Below the pieces are notes generated by a model. The model made no database searches and was not told the origin of the DNA. It saw only the letters and a program-made list of their open reading frames with translations. From an uncultured Clostridia bacterium (GTDB taxonomy: Bacteria > Bacillota > Clostridia > Oscillospirales > Ruminococcaceae), in assembly GCA_947624375.1 (NCBI GenBank), contig CANQKD010000020.1:1-32996 (forward strand): a stretch of DNA of 32,996 nt. The letters are read 5' to 3'. The position numbers were made by a program, and so were the translations under genes. This document shows positions 17,404 through 24,204 of this stretch, piece after piece (positions within the stretch are counted from its first letter, which is position 1; each line of letters opens with the position of its first letter).

Positions 17404-18201
17404 ATGCAAAGCGAGAATGAAGTAAAGAAAAGAGTGGTAGTAAAACTGGGCACTTCTACCCTCACCCATAAAACAGGCAGGCTGAACATACGGCGCATTG
17501 AGCGCATAGTTAAAAACCTTGCCGATATGCACAACGGCGGCTGGGATATAATACTTGTCTCCAGCGGAGCGATAGGTCTTGGCATGGCAAAGCTGGGGCT
17601 TATGGAAAAGCCGAAAGATACACCGCTCAAACAGGCGTGCGCTGCTGTAGGTCAGTGCGAACTTATGTATTTTTACGACAAGTTGTTTTCAGACTACAAC
17701 CTCAACGTCGCGCAGATGCTGCTTACAAAGTATATTCTGCTTGAAGACAGAAAAAAGAACGTGCAGAACGCGCTGAAAGAGCTGCTGAAATTCAACGTTA
17801 TTCCGATAGTCAACGAAAATGATACCGTGGCTATTGATGAGCTTGAACTTGAAGTGGGCGAGAATGATTCTCTTGCCGCAACCGTGGCAGTGCTTGCCGA
17901 GGCCGATATGCTTGTTATTATGTCGGATATTGACGGTCTTTACGACGATGACCCGAGAAAGAATCCCGATGCAAAGCTTATCTCGGCGGTTTACGATATT
18001 GACGACCACGTAAGAGAGCTTGCAGGCGGCGCAGGTACGGCTCTGGGCAAAGGCGGCATGAAGACCAAGATAGATGCAGCTCAGATAGCTGTAGAAAACG
18101 GCATAGATATGCTGATTGTAAACGGCAGAGACCCCGATGTGCTGTACGACGTGTTTGAGCGTAGGCCGGTAGGCACACTGTTCAAAGCCAAAGAAAAATA
18201 A
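17404..18201 (+). CDS. proB: Glutamate 5-kinase ProB (no PUA domain)
   Basis: A 265-residue amino-acid kinase that phosphorylates glutamate, the first step of proline synthesis. Motifs: VVKLGTSTLT at the ATP site, VSSGAIGLGM, IVNENDTVA, MSDIDGLYDDDPRKNP and GKGGMKTKIDAA. The C-terminal PUA domain of the E. coli enzyme (367 residues) is absent; such single-domain forms are common in Firmicutes. ATG 17404 has GGGAG at seven bases. proA follows immediately. Feedback inhibition by proline is a family property and is not visible here. Confidence 0.96.
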   Translation: MQSENEVKKRVVVKLGTSTLTHKTGRLNIRRIERIVKNLADMHNGGWDIILVSSGAIGLGMAKLGLMEKPKDTPLKQACAAVGQCELMYFYDKLFSDYNLNVAQMLLTKYILLEDRKKNVQNALKELLKFNVIPIVNENDTVAIDELELEVGENDSLAATVAVLAEADMLVIMSDIDGLYDDDPRKNPDAKLISAVYDIDDHVRELAGGAGTALGKGGMKTKIDAAQIAVENGIDMLIVNGRDPDVLYDVFERRPVGTLFKAKEK

Positions 18202-18215
18202 TGGGAGGGATAGTT

Positions 18216-19475
18216 ATGAACGATCTGAATTATATAGAAGTGCTCGGCGTGAACGCCAAAAAAGCAAGGGCAGAACTCGCCGCGGCTATGACATCGCAGA
18301 AAAATGATGCCTTAAATGAGATAGCTCATATCCTGCGAAGAAGCAGCGAAAAAATAATCTCTCAAAACCAGATAGATATAAAAAACGCCAAAGAACGCGG
18401 TATGTCTCAGGCAATGCTCGATAGGCTCGCGCTGAACGAAAGCCGTATAGAAGCAATAGCCTGCGCCTGCGAGAACCTTACCAAACTTGACGACCCCGTG
18501 GGTATGGTAGACGGCGGCGGAACACGCCCCAACGGCATAAGAATAGTAAAAACGCGCGTACCGCTGGGTACTATAGGAATGATATACGAAGCGCGCCCGA
18601 ACGTTACGGTAGATGCAGCGGCTTTGTGCCTTAAAAGCGGCAATGCGGTCATATTAAGGGGCGGCAAAGAGGCTTACTATTCAAATAAATGCCTCGTTGA
18701 CCTTATGCGCACGGCTGTTGAGCGCACAGGGTTCGACCCGAATATAATACAGCTTGTCGAGAATACCGCGCGCGAAGTTGCCACCATGATGATGAAAGCC
18801 AACGGTTATATTGATGTGCTGATACCCAGAGGCGGCGCAGGGCTGATAAATACCGTGGTGCAAAATGCCACCGTGCCCGTTATAGAGACAGGCAAAGGCA
18901 ACTGCCATATCTACATTGACGAAAGCGCAGACCTCGATATGGCTGTAGAAGTCACCGACAACGCTAAAACACAAAGACCCTCGGTATGCAACGCAATTGA
19001 GACCTGCCTTGTGCACAGGGCGGTCGCGGAGAGGTTTCTGCTTATGCTGAAAAAGCGGCTCGATAAACACGGCGTTGAGATACGCGGCGACAGAATGACA
19101 AAAATGATCCTCGGCAGCGATGTTGTTGACGTTACCGAGGACGACTATGCCACCGAGTTTGACGATTATATTCTTGCCGTAAGGGTCGTTGACGACTTTG
19201 CGCAGGCGATAGAGCATATACAGAAGTATTCAACGGGGCACAGCGAGTGTATAATTACCGAGAGTTTGTATGCCGCAGAGGAATTTCAGCGCAGAATAGA
19301 TGCCGCCTGCGTGTATGTAAACTGCTCAACAAGGTTTACAGACGGCGAGCAAATGGGGCTGGGCGCGGAGATAGGCATATCAACGCAAAAGCTGCACACC
19401 CGTGGGCCTATGGGTCTGAAAGAGCTGACCACCATAAAGTGGCTGATAAACGGCAACGGGCAGATAAGAACATGA
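18216..19475 (+). CDS. proA: Gamma-glutamyl phosphate reductase ProA
   Basis: A 419-residue NADPH-dependent reductase that converts gamma-glutamyl phosphate to glutamate semialdehyde, the second step of proline synthesis, working on the labile product of ProB. Aldehyde-dehydrogenase fold; catalytic Cys258 in RPSVCNAIET, cofactor-site segment IYEARPNVTVDAAALCLKSGN, C-terminal TRGPMGLKELT. Length is typical (about 417). ATG 18216 is preceded by GGGAGGG; an in-frame ATG at 18201 overlaps the proB stop but has no ribosome site. proC is not in the window. A UUCG-loop terminator follows. Confidence 0.96.
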   Translation: MNDLNYIEVLGVNAKKARAELAAAMTSQKNDALNEIAHILRRSSEKIISQNQIDIKNAKERGMSQAMLDRLALNESRIEAIACACENLTKLDDPVGMVDGGGTRPNGIRIVKTRVPLGTIGMIYEARPNVTVDAAALCLKSGNAVILRGGKEAYYSNKCLVDLMRTAVERTGFDPNIIQLVENTAREVATMMMKANGYIDVLIPRGGAGLINTVVQNATVPVIETGKGNCHIYIDESADLDMAVEVTDNAKTQRPSVCNAIETCLVHRAVAERFLLMLKKRLDKHGVEIRGDRMTKMILGSDVVDVTEDDYATEFDDYILAVRVVDDFAQAIEHIQKYSTGHSECIITESLYAAEEFQRRIDAACVYVNCSTRFTDGEQMGLGAEIGISTQKLHTRGPMGLKELTTIKWLINGNGQIRT

Positions 19476-19482
19476 AAAAAGG

Positions 19483-19508
19483 ATCTTCGCTTCGGCGGAG
19501 ATTTTTTT
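19483..19508 (+). terminator. Terminator of the proBA operon
   Basis: ATCTTCGC (19483-19490), tetraloop TTCG, GCGGAGAT (19495-19502), then seven T. It starts 8 bases after the proA stop. Confidence 0.93.
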
Positions 19509-19521
19509 GTTGCTTTCGCTG

Positions 19522-19676
19522 CTAGAGGCAAGAAATTGCTTTTTATAGCTTTGCTCAAACTTATCAAAATGCTCATCTTGCCTCTTGCTTCTTAGTAGAC
19601 CGCAGGCATGGTGATATAATGCAATGTCAAGAAAAATATTTCTAACTTCTAACCTCTAATTTCTAACTTCTAATAG
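19522..19676 (+). repeat. Composite heptad-repeat element, copy 2
   Basis: B-type heptads (TAGAGGCAAGA, from 19523), a loop of about 45 bases in forward orientation (AAATTGCTTTTTAT...), inverted B heptads (19574-19596), ACCGCAG (19599-19605), then five or more A-type heptads TTCTAAC/CTCTAAT (19639-19676). The B arms can pair across the loop. Confidence 0.85.
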
Positions 19677-19766
19677 GGCAAGAAGCAAGAGATTGCTTTT
19701 TAAAGTTTTGCGCAGTCTTTTCAAGCCCCAACATCTTGCCTCTTGCTTCTCGTTATCTTGCTTCTA
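19677..19766 (+). repeat. Composite heptad-repeat element, copy 3 (B-loop-B part)
   Basis: AGAAGCAAGA heptads, forward loop (19693-19731), then inverted B heptads ending exactly in the TAG stop codon of the minus-strand DUF6291 gene (19766-19764). It directly abuts copy 2, so the spacer between proA and the DUF6291 gene is almost wholly repeat. Confidence 0.82.
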
Positions 19767-20225
19767 GTGGCTGAGTTTTGGTTTGTAATCGCGCATGAAC
19801 TCTTCAAACTCGTCAATATCAAACGTCTTTGCGCTGCTGTTGTGGGGCGCGTGGCGCTCTTTTTCTTTTTCTTTATCATAAACATTATCTTTTTCTTTTT
19901 CTTTCTCTTTTTCTTTATCTTTATCTGTAGCTTTTGCAGCTTTTGCAGAGTCTTCTCCTTTTGCGCGTTTCGCCTTTGCCGCATCACTGCGCGCTTTGCA
20001 GACGCCTTCCCACTTTTTGCCGTCGCGCTCGAGAGCACTTTTCATAAACATAAAAGTAAATTTTACGCAATCTTTTAATTTTAGTTCTTCGCCTCGGGAA
20101 GCAAAATCAAACAGCGCTTTGAACAGTTTTCCTGCATCTTCGTTGCTTAGCTCGTCCACACATTCCTCCCATTCTTTGTAGATAATGAACGATTTGTTGT
20201 CGGTGTGATAATTTTTCTGTGACAT
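19764..20225 (-). CDS. DUF6291-like phage/mobile-type protein
   Basis: A 153-residue protein whose N-terminal 85 residues match the DUF6291 pattern (KSFIIYKEWEECVDELSNEDAGKLFKALFDFA... then a helix FMFMKSALERDGKKWEGVC). This is followed by a basic Ala/Lys linker, a low-complexity run of KE/DK dipeptides coded by purine-rich DNA (about 19860-19935), and a C-terminal helix DEFEEFMRDYKPKLSH. DUF6291 proteins are common in prophages and integrated elements near DnaD-like replication genes; function unknown. AGGAGG precedes ATG 20225 by five bases. It stands alone. Its stop codon belongs to a heptad repeat, and a palindrome lies just upstream. Probably a remnant of a mobile element. Confidence 0.8.
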   Translation of the reverse strand: MSQKNYHTDNKSFIIYKEWEECVDELSNEDAGKLFKALFDFASRGEELKLKDCVKFTFMFMKSALERDGKKWEGVCKARSDAAKAKRAKGEDSAKAAKATDKDKEKEKEKEKDNVYDKEKEKERHAPHNSSAKTFDIDEFEEFMRDYKPKLSH

Positions 20226-20234
20226 ATTGACCTC

Positions 20235-20274
20235 CTGATAGTAAATATAATTTTGAAAATGTTTTCACTATCAG
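20235..20274. promoter_or_regulatory. Nested palindrome before the DUF6291 gene
   Basis: CTGATAGT (20235-20242) and ACTATCAG (20267-20274) are perfect 8-base inverted arms. Between them lies TGAAAATGTTTTCA (20254-20267), itself a palindrome. It ends at the ribosome site of the DUF6291 gene, where an operator or a leader hairpin would act. Confidence 0.5.
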
Positions 20275-20595
20275 CGGCTAAACAGCAAATGTTAAACAAA
20301 AACGTATAACATACAAAATATATACCAAACATTCTCGCTATCTCGCCGCCCCACAGCAATTCGACGAACCCCGACCGTACCTCGCACCACACACTCTCTC
20401 ACTGATCTCTCCGCCCATGCTGTTGGAAGCATATTCTTCCAGCGACGATAGAGGGGGGTGGCGTGGTCGGGAAAAGTTGGACGGGGGGGAGATTACAAAG
20501 GTAAGACGAGCGCTTCACAGATTCCAATCGCACTGCCCACGCCGTCGGAATAATATTCTGTCTGCGGCTTTGTGAGGACGGTTAGTGGACGGGGA
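20275..20595. other. Non-coding stretch with biased composition
   Basis: No gene is supported. The part after 20340 is C-rich on the plus strand and differs from neighbouring coding DNA. It holds two copies of the GGAA...ATATTC palindrome (20419-20443 and 20541-20566). It looks like decayed sequence. Confidence 0.6.
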
Positions 20596-20769
20596 CTAGA
20601 AGCAAGATAACTAGAGGCAAGATGTTAGATGAGCATTTTGAAAAGTGTGCGCAAAACTGTAAAAAGCAAATTCTTGCCTCTTGCCTCTTGTAAACCGCAG
20701 GTATAAAAAACTGCCGCAAGAGTTGTAAAAAGCATTTCTAACTTCTAACCTCTGACTTCTTACCTCTAG
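20596..20769 (+). repeat. Composite heptad-repeat element, copy 4 (loop reversed)
   Basis: B heptads CTAGAAGCAAGA (20596-20632), a loop whose reverse complement matches copies 2 and 3 (20633-20670), inverted B heptads (20671-20690), ACCGCAG (20694-20700), then A heptads TTCTAAC/CTCTGAC (20735-20769). The flank order is the same as in copy 2 but the loop is inverted. Confidence 0.83.
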
Positions 20770-20772
20770 CAG

Positions 20773-20932
20773 CGGCGCGCCTGACGTGTTTTCGAGGGCG
20801 CTGCCCCCGTGCCCCTGCAAGCCTTTTGAAAAAGGCTTGATCGAAAACTTTTCCTTTCTTGACAGGGTTTAAAACTTTTGTGTACTGTAGGCGGTCAACG
20901 TGTGCGCTCCTGCGCGCGGCGCAGGAGCGCAC
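20773..20932 (+). repeat. Hairpin element, copy 1
   Basis: The sequence contains GGGCGCTGCCCCC, the perfect palindrome AAGCCTTTT-GA-AAAAGGCTT (20819-20838), then TTTCTTGACAGGGTTTAAAA and TGTACTGT. It ends with a 14-base perfect inverted repeat (20902-20915 with 20919-20932, three-base loop GCG). A second copy lies at 26519-26715. Confidence 0.75.
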
Positions 20933-21077
20933 CACCACCTTCTTGCTTTCCGGAAGAATATTCCGCGGTAGCGCAGAGGTTGGGCGTGATTTTGATGTGT
21001 GGACTTTTAACAATGCTATTGCGCACGCAAGCGCGCAGGAAAGAGAGATATGGCTTCTCAAAGGAGAGGCTCAGCTA

Positions 21078-21243
21078 TTAGAAGCAAGATATTAAGAAGC
21101 AAGAAATTGCACTTTACAAGCTTAGCGCGTAATTTTCAAAACGCTCGTCTTGCCTCTTGCTTCTATCTGAACCGCAGAAAAAACGGCTCTGCTCAAACGA
21201 GCAAAACCGTTTCTAACCTCTAACATCTAATCTCTAGCCTCTG
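21078..21243 (+). repeat. Composite heptad-repeat element, copy 5
   Basis: B heptads (21078-21104), forward loop (21105-21146), inverted B heptads (21147-21164), ACCGCAG (21171-21177), a terminator-like hairpin (21182-21211), then A heptads (21210-21243) that run into the coding end of the minus-strand membrane protein and supply its TAG stop. Confidence 0.85.
21177..21211 (-). terminator. Terminator of the serine operon, inside repeat copy 5
   Basis: On the minus strand AACGGTTTTGCTC, loop GTTT, GAGCAGAGCCGTT makes 13 pairs (two G-U), followed by TTTTTT then CTGCGG. It lies 23 bases after the stop of the last gene, with heptad units between. Confidence 0.85.
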
Positions 21244-21545
21244 ACAGCCGACAGCACCACACCTGCCGCCGCGCCTATTATCGCGCCGCACACAGCGTAG
21301 TATACCTTGACCGATACCCCCAGCTTTACGCATATCACCATGATGACTGCCGCCGCGAGCATAGAAAATAAAAACAGTCCGCCAAAGCAAAGCGACAGCC
21401 TGTTGCGCCTTGCCCATTGCCGCAGCCTGCCGCCCTCTTTGGGCTCCTTTTTCTTTGCACGCCGCCTTAAAAATGCGCCCAAAAAAGCACAGACTGCCGC
21501 TGTAAAAACAAACGGCAGTCCTGCATATAAAAGCATTGTTTCCAT
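21234..21545 (-). CDS. Small membrane protein at the end of the serine operon
   Basis: A 103-residue protein I do not recognise. Three hydrophobic helices: about 5-25, 50-72 and 80-100; the first loop is strongly basic (RRRAKKKEPKEGGRLRQWARRNR), so it should face the cytoplasm. Start ATG 21545 overlaps the serA stop as TAATG, so translation is coupled to serA. Its last codons (V-R-G-stop) lie inside an A-type heptad array, which means the repeat has reset the C-terminus. Conservation in relatives would decide whether it is functional. Confidence 0.7.
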   Translation of the reverse strand: METMLLYAGLPFVFTAAVCAFLGAFLRRRAKKKEPKEGGRLRQWARRNRLSLCFGGLFLFSMLAAAVIMVICVKLGVSVKVYYAVCGAIIGAAAGVVLSAVRG

Positions 21546-22696
21546 TATAAAACTCTTACGCCCACAACGCCGTCGATAGCCTTTATGGCTTCAACGTCAA
21601 CGCTGCCGGCAACGTCAAGCATGGTGTACGACCAGTCTTTCTTCGACTTGTTCACCATGTTTTCAATGTTCGCGCCCTTTTCTGCAACAGTTCCTGTTAT
21701 CTGCGTGAGCAGCGCGGGAATGTTCTTGTGCAGCACGCATACAAGGTGATCGCCCGTCTTTGCAAGCTCTGCGTTCGGGAAGTTTACAGAATTCTTTATA
21801 GTGCCCTTCTCGATGTAGTCGATAAGCTCGTGAGCCGCCATAACAGCGCAGTTGTCTTCCGATTCAGGAGTAGAAGCGCCCAGGTGCGGCAGAACTATAA
21901 CGCCGTCAACGCCGAGAACAACATCGTCTGCAAAGTCTGTAACATACTTAGCTACCTTGCCGTCTGCAATAGCCTTTACGACCGCTTCACTGTTCACCAG
22001 CTCGCCTCTTGCAAGGTTTATTATGCGAACGCCGTCTTTCATCGCAGCTATCTGAGCCTCATCTATCATGTTCTTGCCCTCGGGGGTGTAAGGAACGTGC
22101 AGCGTGATGTAATCGCTGTTTTTGTAGATGTCGTTTATATCCGCAACTACTTTAACCTGCGGTTTCAGGTTAAGAGCCGCATTTACAGAAAGATACGGGT
22201 CGTAGCCTATAACGTCCATGCCGAGCGATATAGCAGCGTTGGCTATCTTTCCGCCTATAGCGCCCAGACCTATAACGCCGAGCGTTTTGCCCATTATCTC
22301 AGGACCTGCATACTTAGCCTTGCCGCCCTCAACAGTCTTGGGGGCGTCGGGTGTGCCTTTGAGTGAAGCAGCCCACGCGGCAGCCTCCGTAATCTTTCTT
22401 GAAGAAAGCAGCAGAGCGCATATAGCAAGCTCTTTAACGGCGTTTGAGTTAGCGCCGGGGGTGTTGAATACAACTATGCCCTCCTGCGCGCATCTGTCAA
22501 CGGGTATGTTGTTTACGCCTGCGCCTGCTCTTGCAATAGCGAGCAGCTCGCTGCCAAACTCCATCTCGTGCATTTTTGCAGAGCGCACCATTATAGCGGT
22601 AGGGTTCTCAATAGAATCACCCACAGCGTATGAAGCCCTGTCGAAAATATCTGTGCCGCAAGCGGCTATTTTGTTAAGAGTAAGAATATTGTACAT
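21545..22696 (-). CDS. serA: D-3-phosphoglycerate dehydrogenase SerA (short form with ACT domain)
   Basis: A 383-residue NAD-dependent enzyme for the first step of serine synthesis, 3-phosphoglycerate to 3-phosphohydroxypyruvate. Rossmann motif LGVIGLGAIGGKIANAA, catalytic Arg in INLARGELV, acidic partner in VTDFADD and His in LPHLGASTPESEDN. A C-terminal ACT domain (about 315-383, LVCVLHKNIPALLTQITGTV) suggests control by serine or another amino acid; the middle ASB domain of long forms is absent. ATG 22696 follows AGAGGTC at a 6-base spacing. It is cotranscribed with serC and a small membrane ORF; serB is not present in the window. Confidence 0.93.
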   Translation of the reverse strand: MYNILTLNKIAACGTDIFDRASYAVGDSIENPTAIMVRSAKMHEMEFGSELLAIARAGAGVNNIPVDRCAQEGIVVFNTPGANSNAVKELAICALLLSSRKITEAAAWAASLKGTPDAPKTVEGGKAKYAGPEIMGKTLGVIGLGAIGGKIANAAISLGMDVIGYDPYLSVNAALNLKPQVKVVADINDIYKNSDYITLHVPYTPEGKNMIDEAQIAAMKDGVRIINLARGELVNSEAVVKAIADGKVAKYVTDFADDVVLGVDGVIVLPHLGASTPESEDNCAVMAAHELIDYIEKGTIKNSVNFPNAELAKTGDHLVCVLHKNIPALLTQITGTVAEKGANIENMVNKSKKDWSYTMLDVAGSVDVEAIKAIDGVVGVRVL

Positions 22697-22732
22697 TTAT
22701 ATGACCTCTTTCATGTCTGACACTGCACAGCA

Positions 22733-22861
22733 TCAGGTAATAACACGTACTATTATAATACCCAGTACAGCGAGAATGCCGCACACGGCGGCTATCTTCC
22801 CTCTGATACCGTTTCGCCTTTTTATTCGTTCTTTAGTTTCTTCGCTAAGCTGAAAACTCAT
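22733..22861 (-). CDS. 42-residue single-helix membrane protein between serC and serA
   Basis: A short ORF starting with ATG 22861, which overlaps the serC stop as ATGA, and ending with TGA 36 bases before serA. The protein starts MSFQLSEETKERIKRRNG, a charged amphipathic head, followed by one hydrophobic helix (about 22-40, KIAAVCGILAVLGIIIVRV) and a three-residue tail. The tight overlap, clear membrane helix and position in the operon support a real gene, probably translated by reinitiation from serC. No family is recognised. Confidence 0.6.
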   Translation of the reverse strand: MSFQLSEETKERIKRRNGIRGKIAAVCGILAVLGIIIVRVIT

Positions 22862-23940
22862 GAATTTTCTGCCTCGAACTTCTTCATGAATTCAACAAGC
22901 TTCTCTACGCCCTCGATAGGCATAGCGTTGTATATCGAAGCTCTCATGCCGCCAACAGTCCTGTGACCTTTGAGGTTCTCAAAGCCAGCCGCCTTAGCCT
23001 CTGCAACAAACTTCTTGTCAAGCTCCTCATCACCGGTAACGAACGGTACGTTCATAAGGCTTCTGTCTTTCTTTTCAACAGTACCCTTGAACAGCTTGCT
23101 CTGGTCGAGGAAGTCGTAAAGTATCTTTGCTTTCTTCTCGTTGTGAGCCTTCATAGCTTCAAGACCGCCCATTTTCTTTATCCACTTGAATACCTTGCCG
23201 CAGATGTATATGCCGTAGCAGGGAGGAGTGTTGTAAAGAGAATCATTGTCAGCCTGAGTCTTCCACTTGAGCATGGTGGGCACTGTGGCGGGAATGTCAT
23301 CTCTGATAAGGTCTTCTCTGATTATAGCGATAACAACGCCGGCAGGGCCAACGTTCTTCTGTACGCCGCCGTATATAACGCCGTACTTGGTAACGTCAAC
23401 AGGCTCAGACAAAAAGCAGGAAGAAACGTCCGCTACAAGGTCTTTGCCCTTGGTGTTAGGCAGCTGCCAGTACTTTGTGCCGTAGATAGTGTTGTTTTCA
23501 CAGATGTAAACATAATCGGCATCCTCGGGAATATCGAGATCCGAGCAGTCGGGTATGTAAGAGAAAGTCTTGTCAGCCGAAGAAGCCACCGCAACAGCCT
23601 CGCCGTACTTCTGAGCTTCCTGATAAGCTTTCTTAGCCCACTGACCTGTGATTATGTATGCTGCCTTGCCGTTCTTCATAAGGTTCATAGGTATAGCAGC
23701 AAACTGCTGTGATGCGCCGCCCTGAAGGAAAAGCACCTTGTAGTTGTCAGGAATGTTCATAAGCTCTCTTATATCCGCCTCGGCGTCCTTTATTATCTTG
23801 TCAAACGCCTTTGAACGGTGGCTCATCTCCATGACCGACATACCTGTTCCCTGATAGTCGAGCATTTCCTCTGCTGCTTCTTTCAGAACTTCTTCTGGAA
23901 GCACCGCAGGACCTGCGCTGAAATTATAAACTCTGCCCAT
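22858..23940 (-). CDS. serC: Phosphoserine aminotransferase SerC
   Basis: A 360-residue PLP enzyme that converts 3-phosphohydroxypyruvate and glutamate to phosphoserine, the second step of serine synthesis. The N-terminus RVYNFSAGPAVLPEEVL is diagnostic; PLP Lys195 sits in GGVQKNVGPAG; substrate Arg/His residues appear in MSHRSKAF and KGHRTVGGMRASIYNAM. Length is normal. The start is ATG 23940, with GGAGG at eight bases; an upstream in-frame ATG at 23979 has no ribosome site. It is first in the operon serC, small ORF, serA, 103-residue membrane protein, from a strong promoter. Confidence 0.95.
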   Translation of the reverse strand: MGRVYNFSAGPAVLPEEVLKEAAEEMLDYQGTGMSVMEMSHRSKAFDKIIKDAEADIRELMNIPDNYKVLFLQGGASQQFAAIPMNLMKNGKAAYIITGQWAKKAYQEAQKYGEAVAVASSADKTFSYIPDCSDLDIPEDADYVYICENNTIYGTKYWQLPNTKGKDLVADVSSCFLSEPVDVTKYGVIYGGVQKNVGPAGVVIAIIREDLIRDDIPATVPTMLKWKTQADNDSLYNTPPCYGIYICGKVFKWIKKMGGLEAMKAHNEKKAKILYDFLDQSKLFKGTVEKKDRSLMNVPFVTGDEELDKKFVAEAKAAGFENLKGHRTVGGMRASIYNAMPIEGVEKLVEFMKKFEAENS

Positions 23941-23999
23941 AATTGATTCCTCCGAATAAAAATTTTTTGTCGTAAACAATTACAATAAAATACTCTATT

Positions 24000-24028
24000 A
24001 TTATACCTCTTTCCGCCCGAAAAGTCAA
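24000..24028 (-). promoter_or_regulatory. Promoter of the serine operon
   Basis: Minus strand TTGACT (24028-24023), 17 bases, TATAAT (24005-24000). The leader to serC is about 55 bases and shows no riboswitch. Confidence 0.8.
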
Positions 24029-24139
24029 GAGTGCGCGCAGACTTTTTCGGCATACTTTTAAACCGTTTGCATAATCACTAAATTTAAGTTTGATAATTTG
24101 TGAAAACAGCCAAAATAAACCGCTTTGCAAAAGTTTTTA

Positions 24140-24168
24140 TAGACAAATCCCCTTTTATGAAGTATAAT
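24140..24168 (+). promoter_or_regulatory. Aquaporin promoter
   Basis: TAGACA (24140-24145), 17 bases, TATAAT (24163-24168), 37 bases before the start codon. Confidence 0.7.
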
Positions 24169-24204
24169 TTTTATATGAAATTAAATTAAGGAGGCTGACA
24201 AGCC

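Noticed and set aside
20340-20400. tRNA-like T-arm sequence (GGGGTTCG on the minus strand)
   Set aside because: No matching acceptor, D or anticodon arms could be found around it.
20859-21095. Open frame ending in the heptad repeat (GEAQLLEARY)
   Set aside because: It lies wholly in repeat DNA, has no ribosome site, and the same end appears in several out-of-frame repeat copies.
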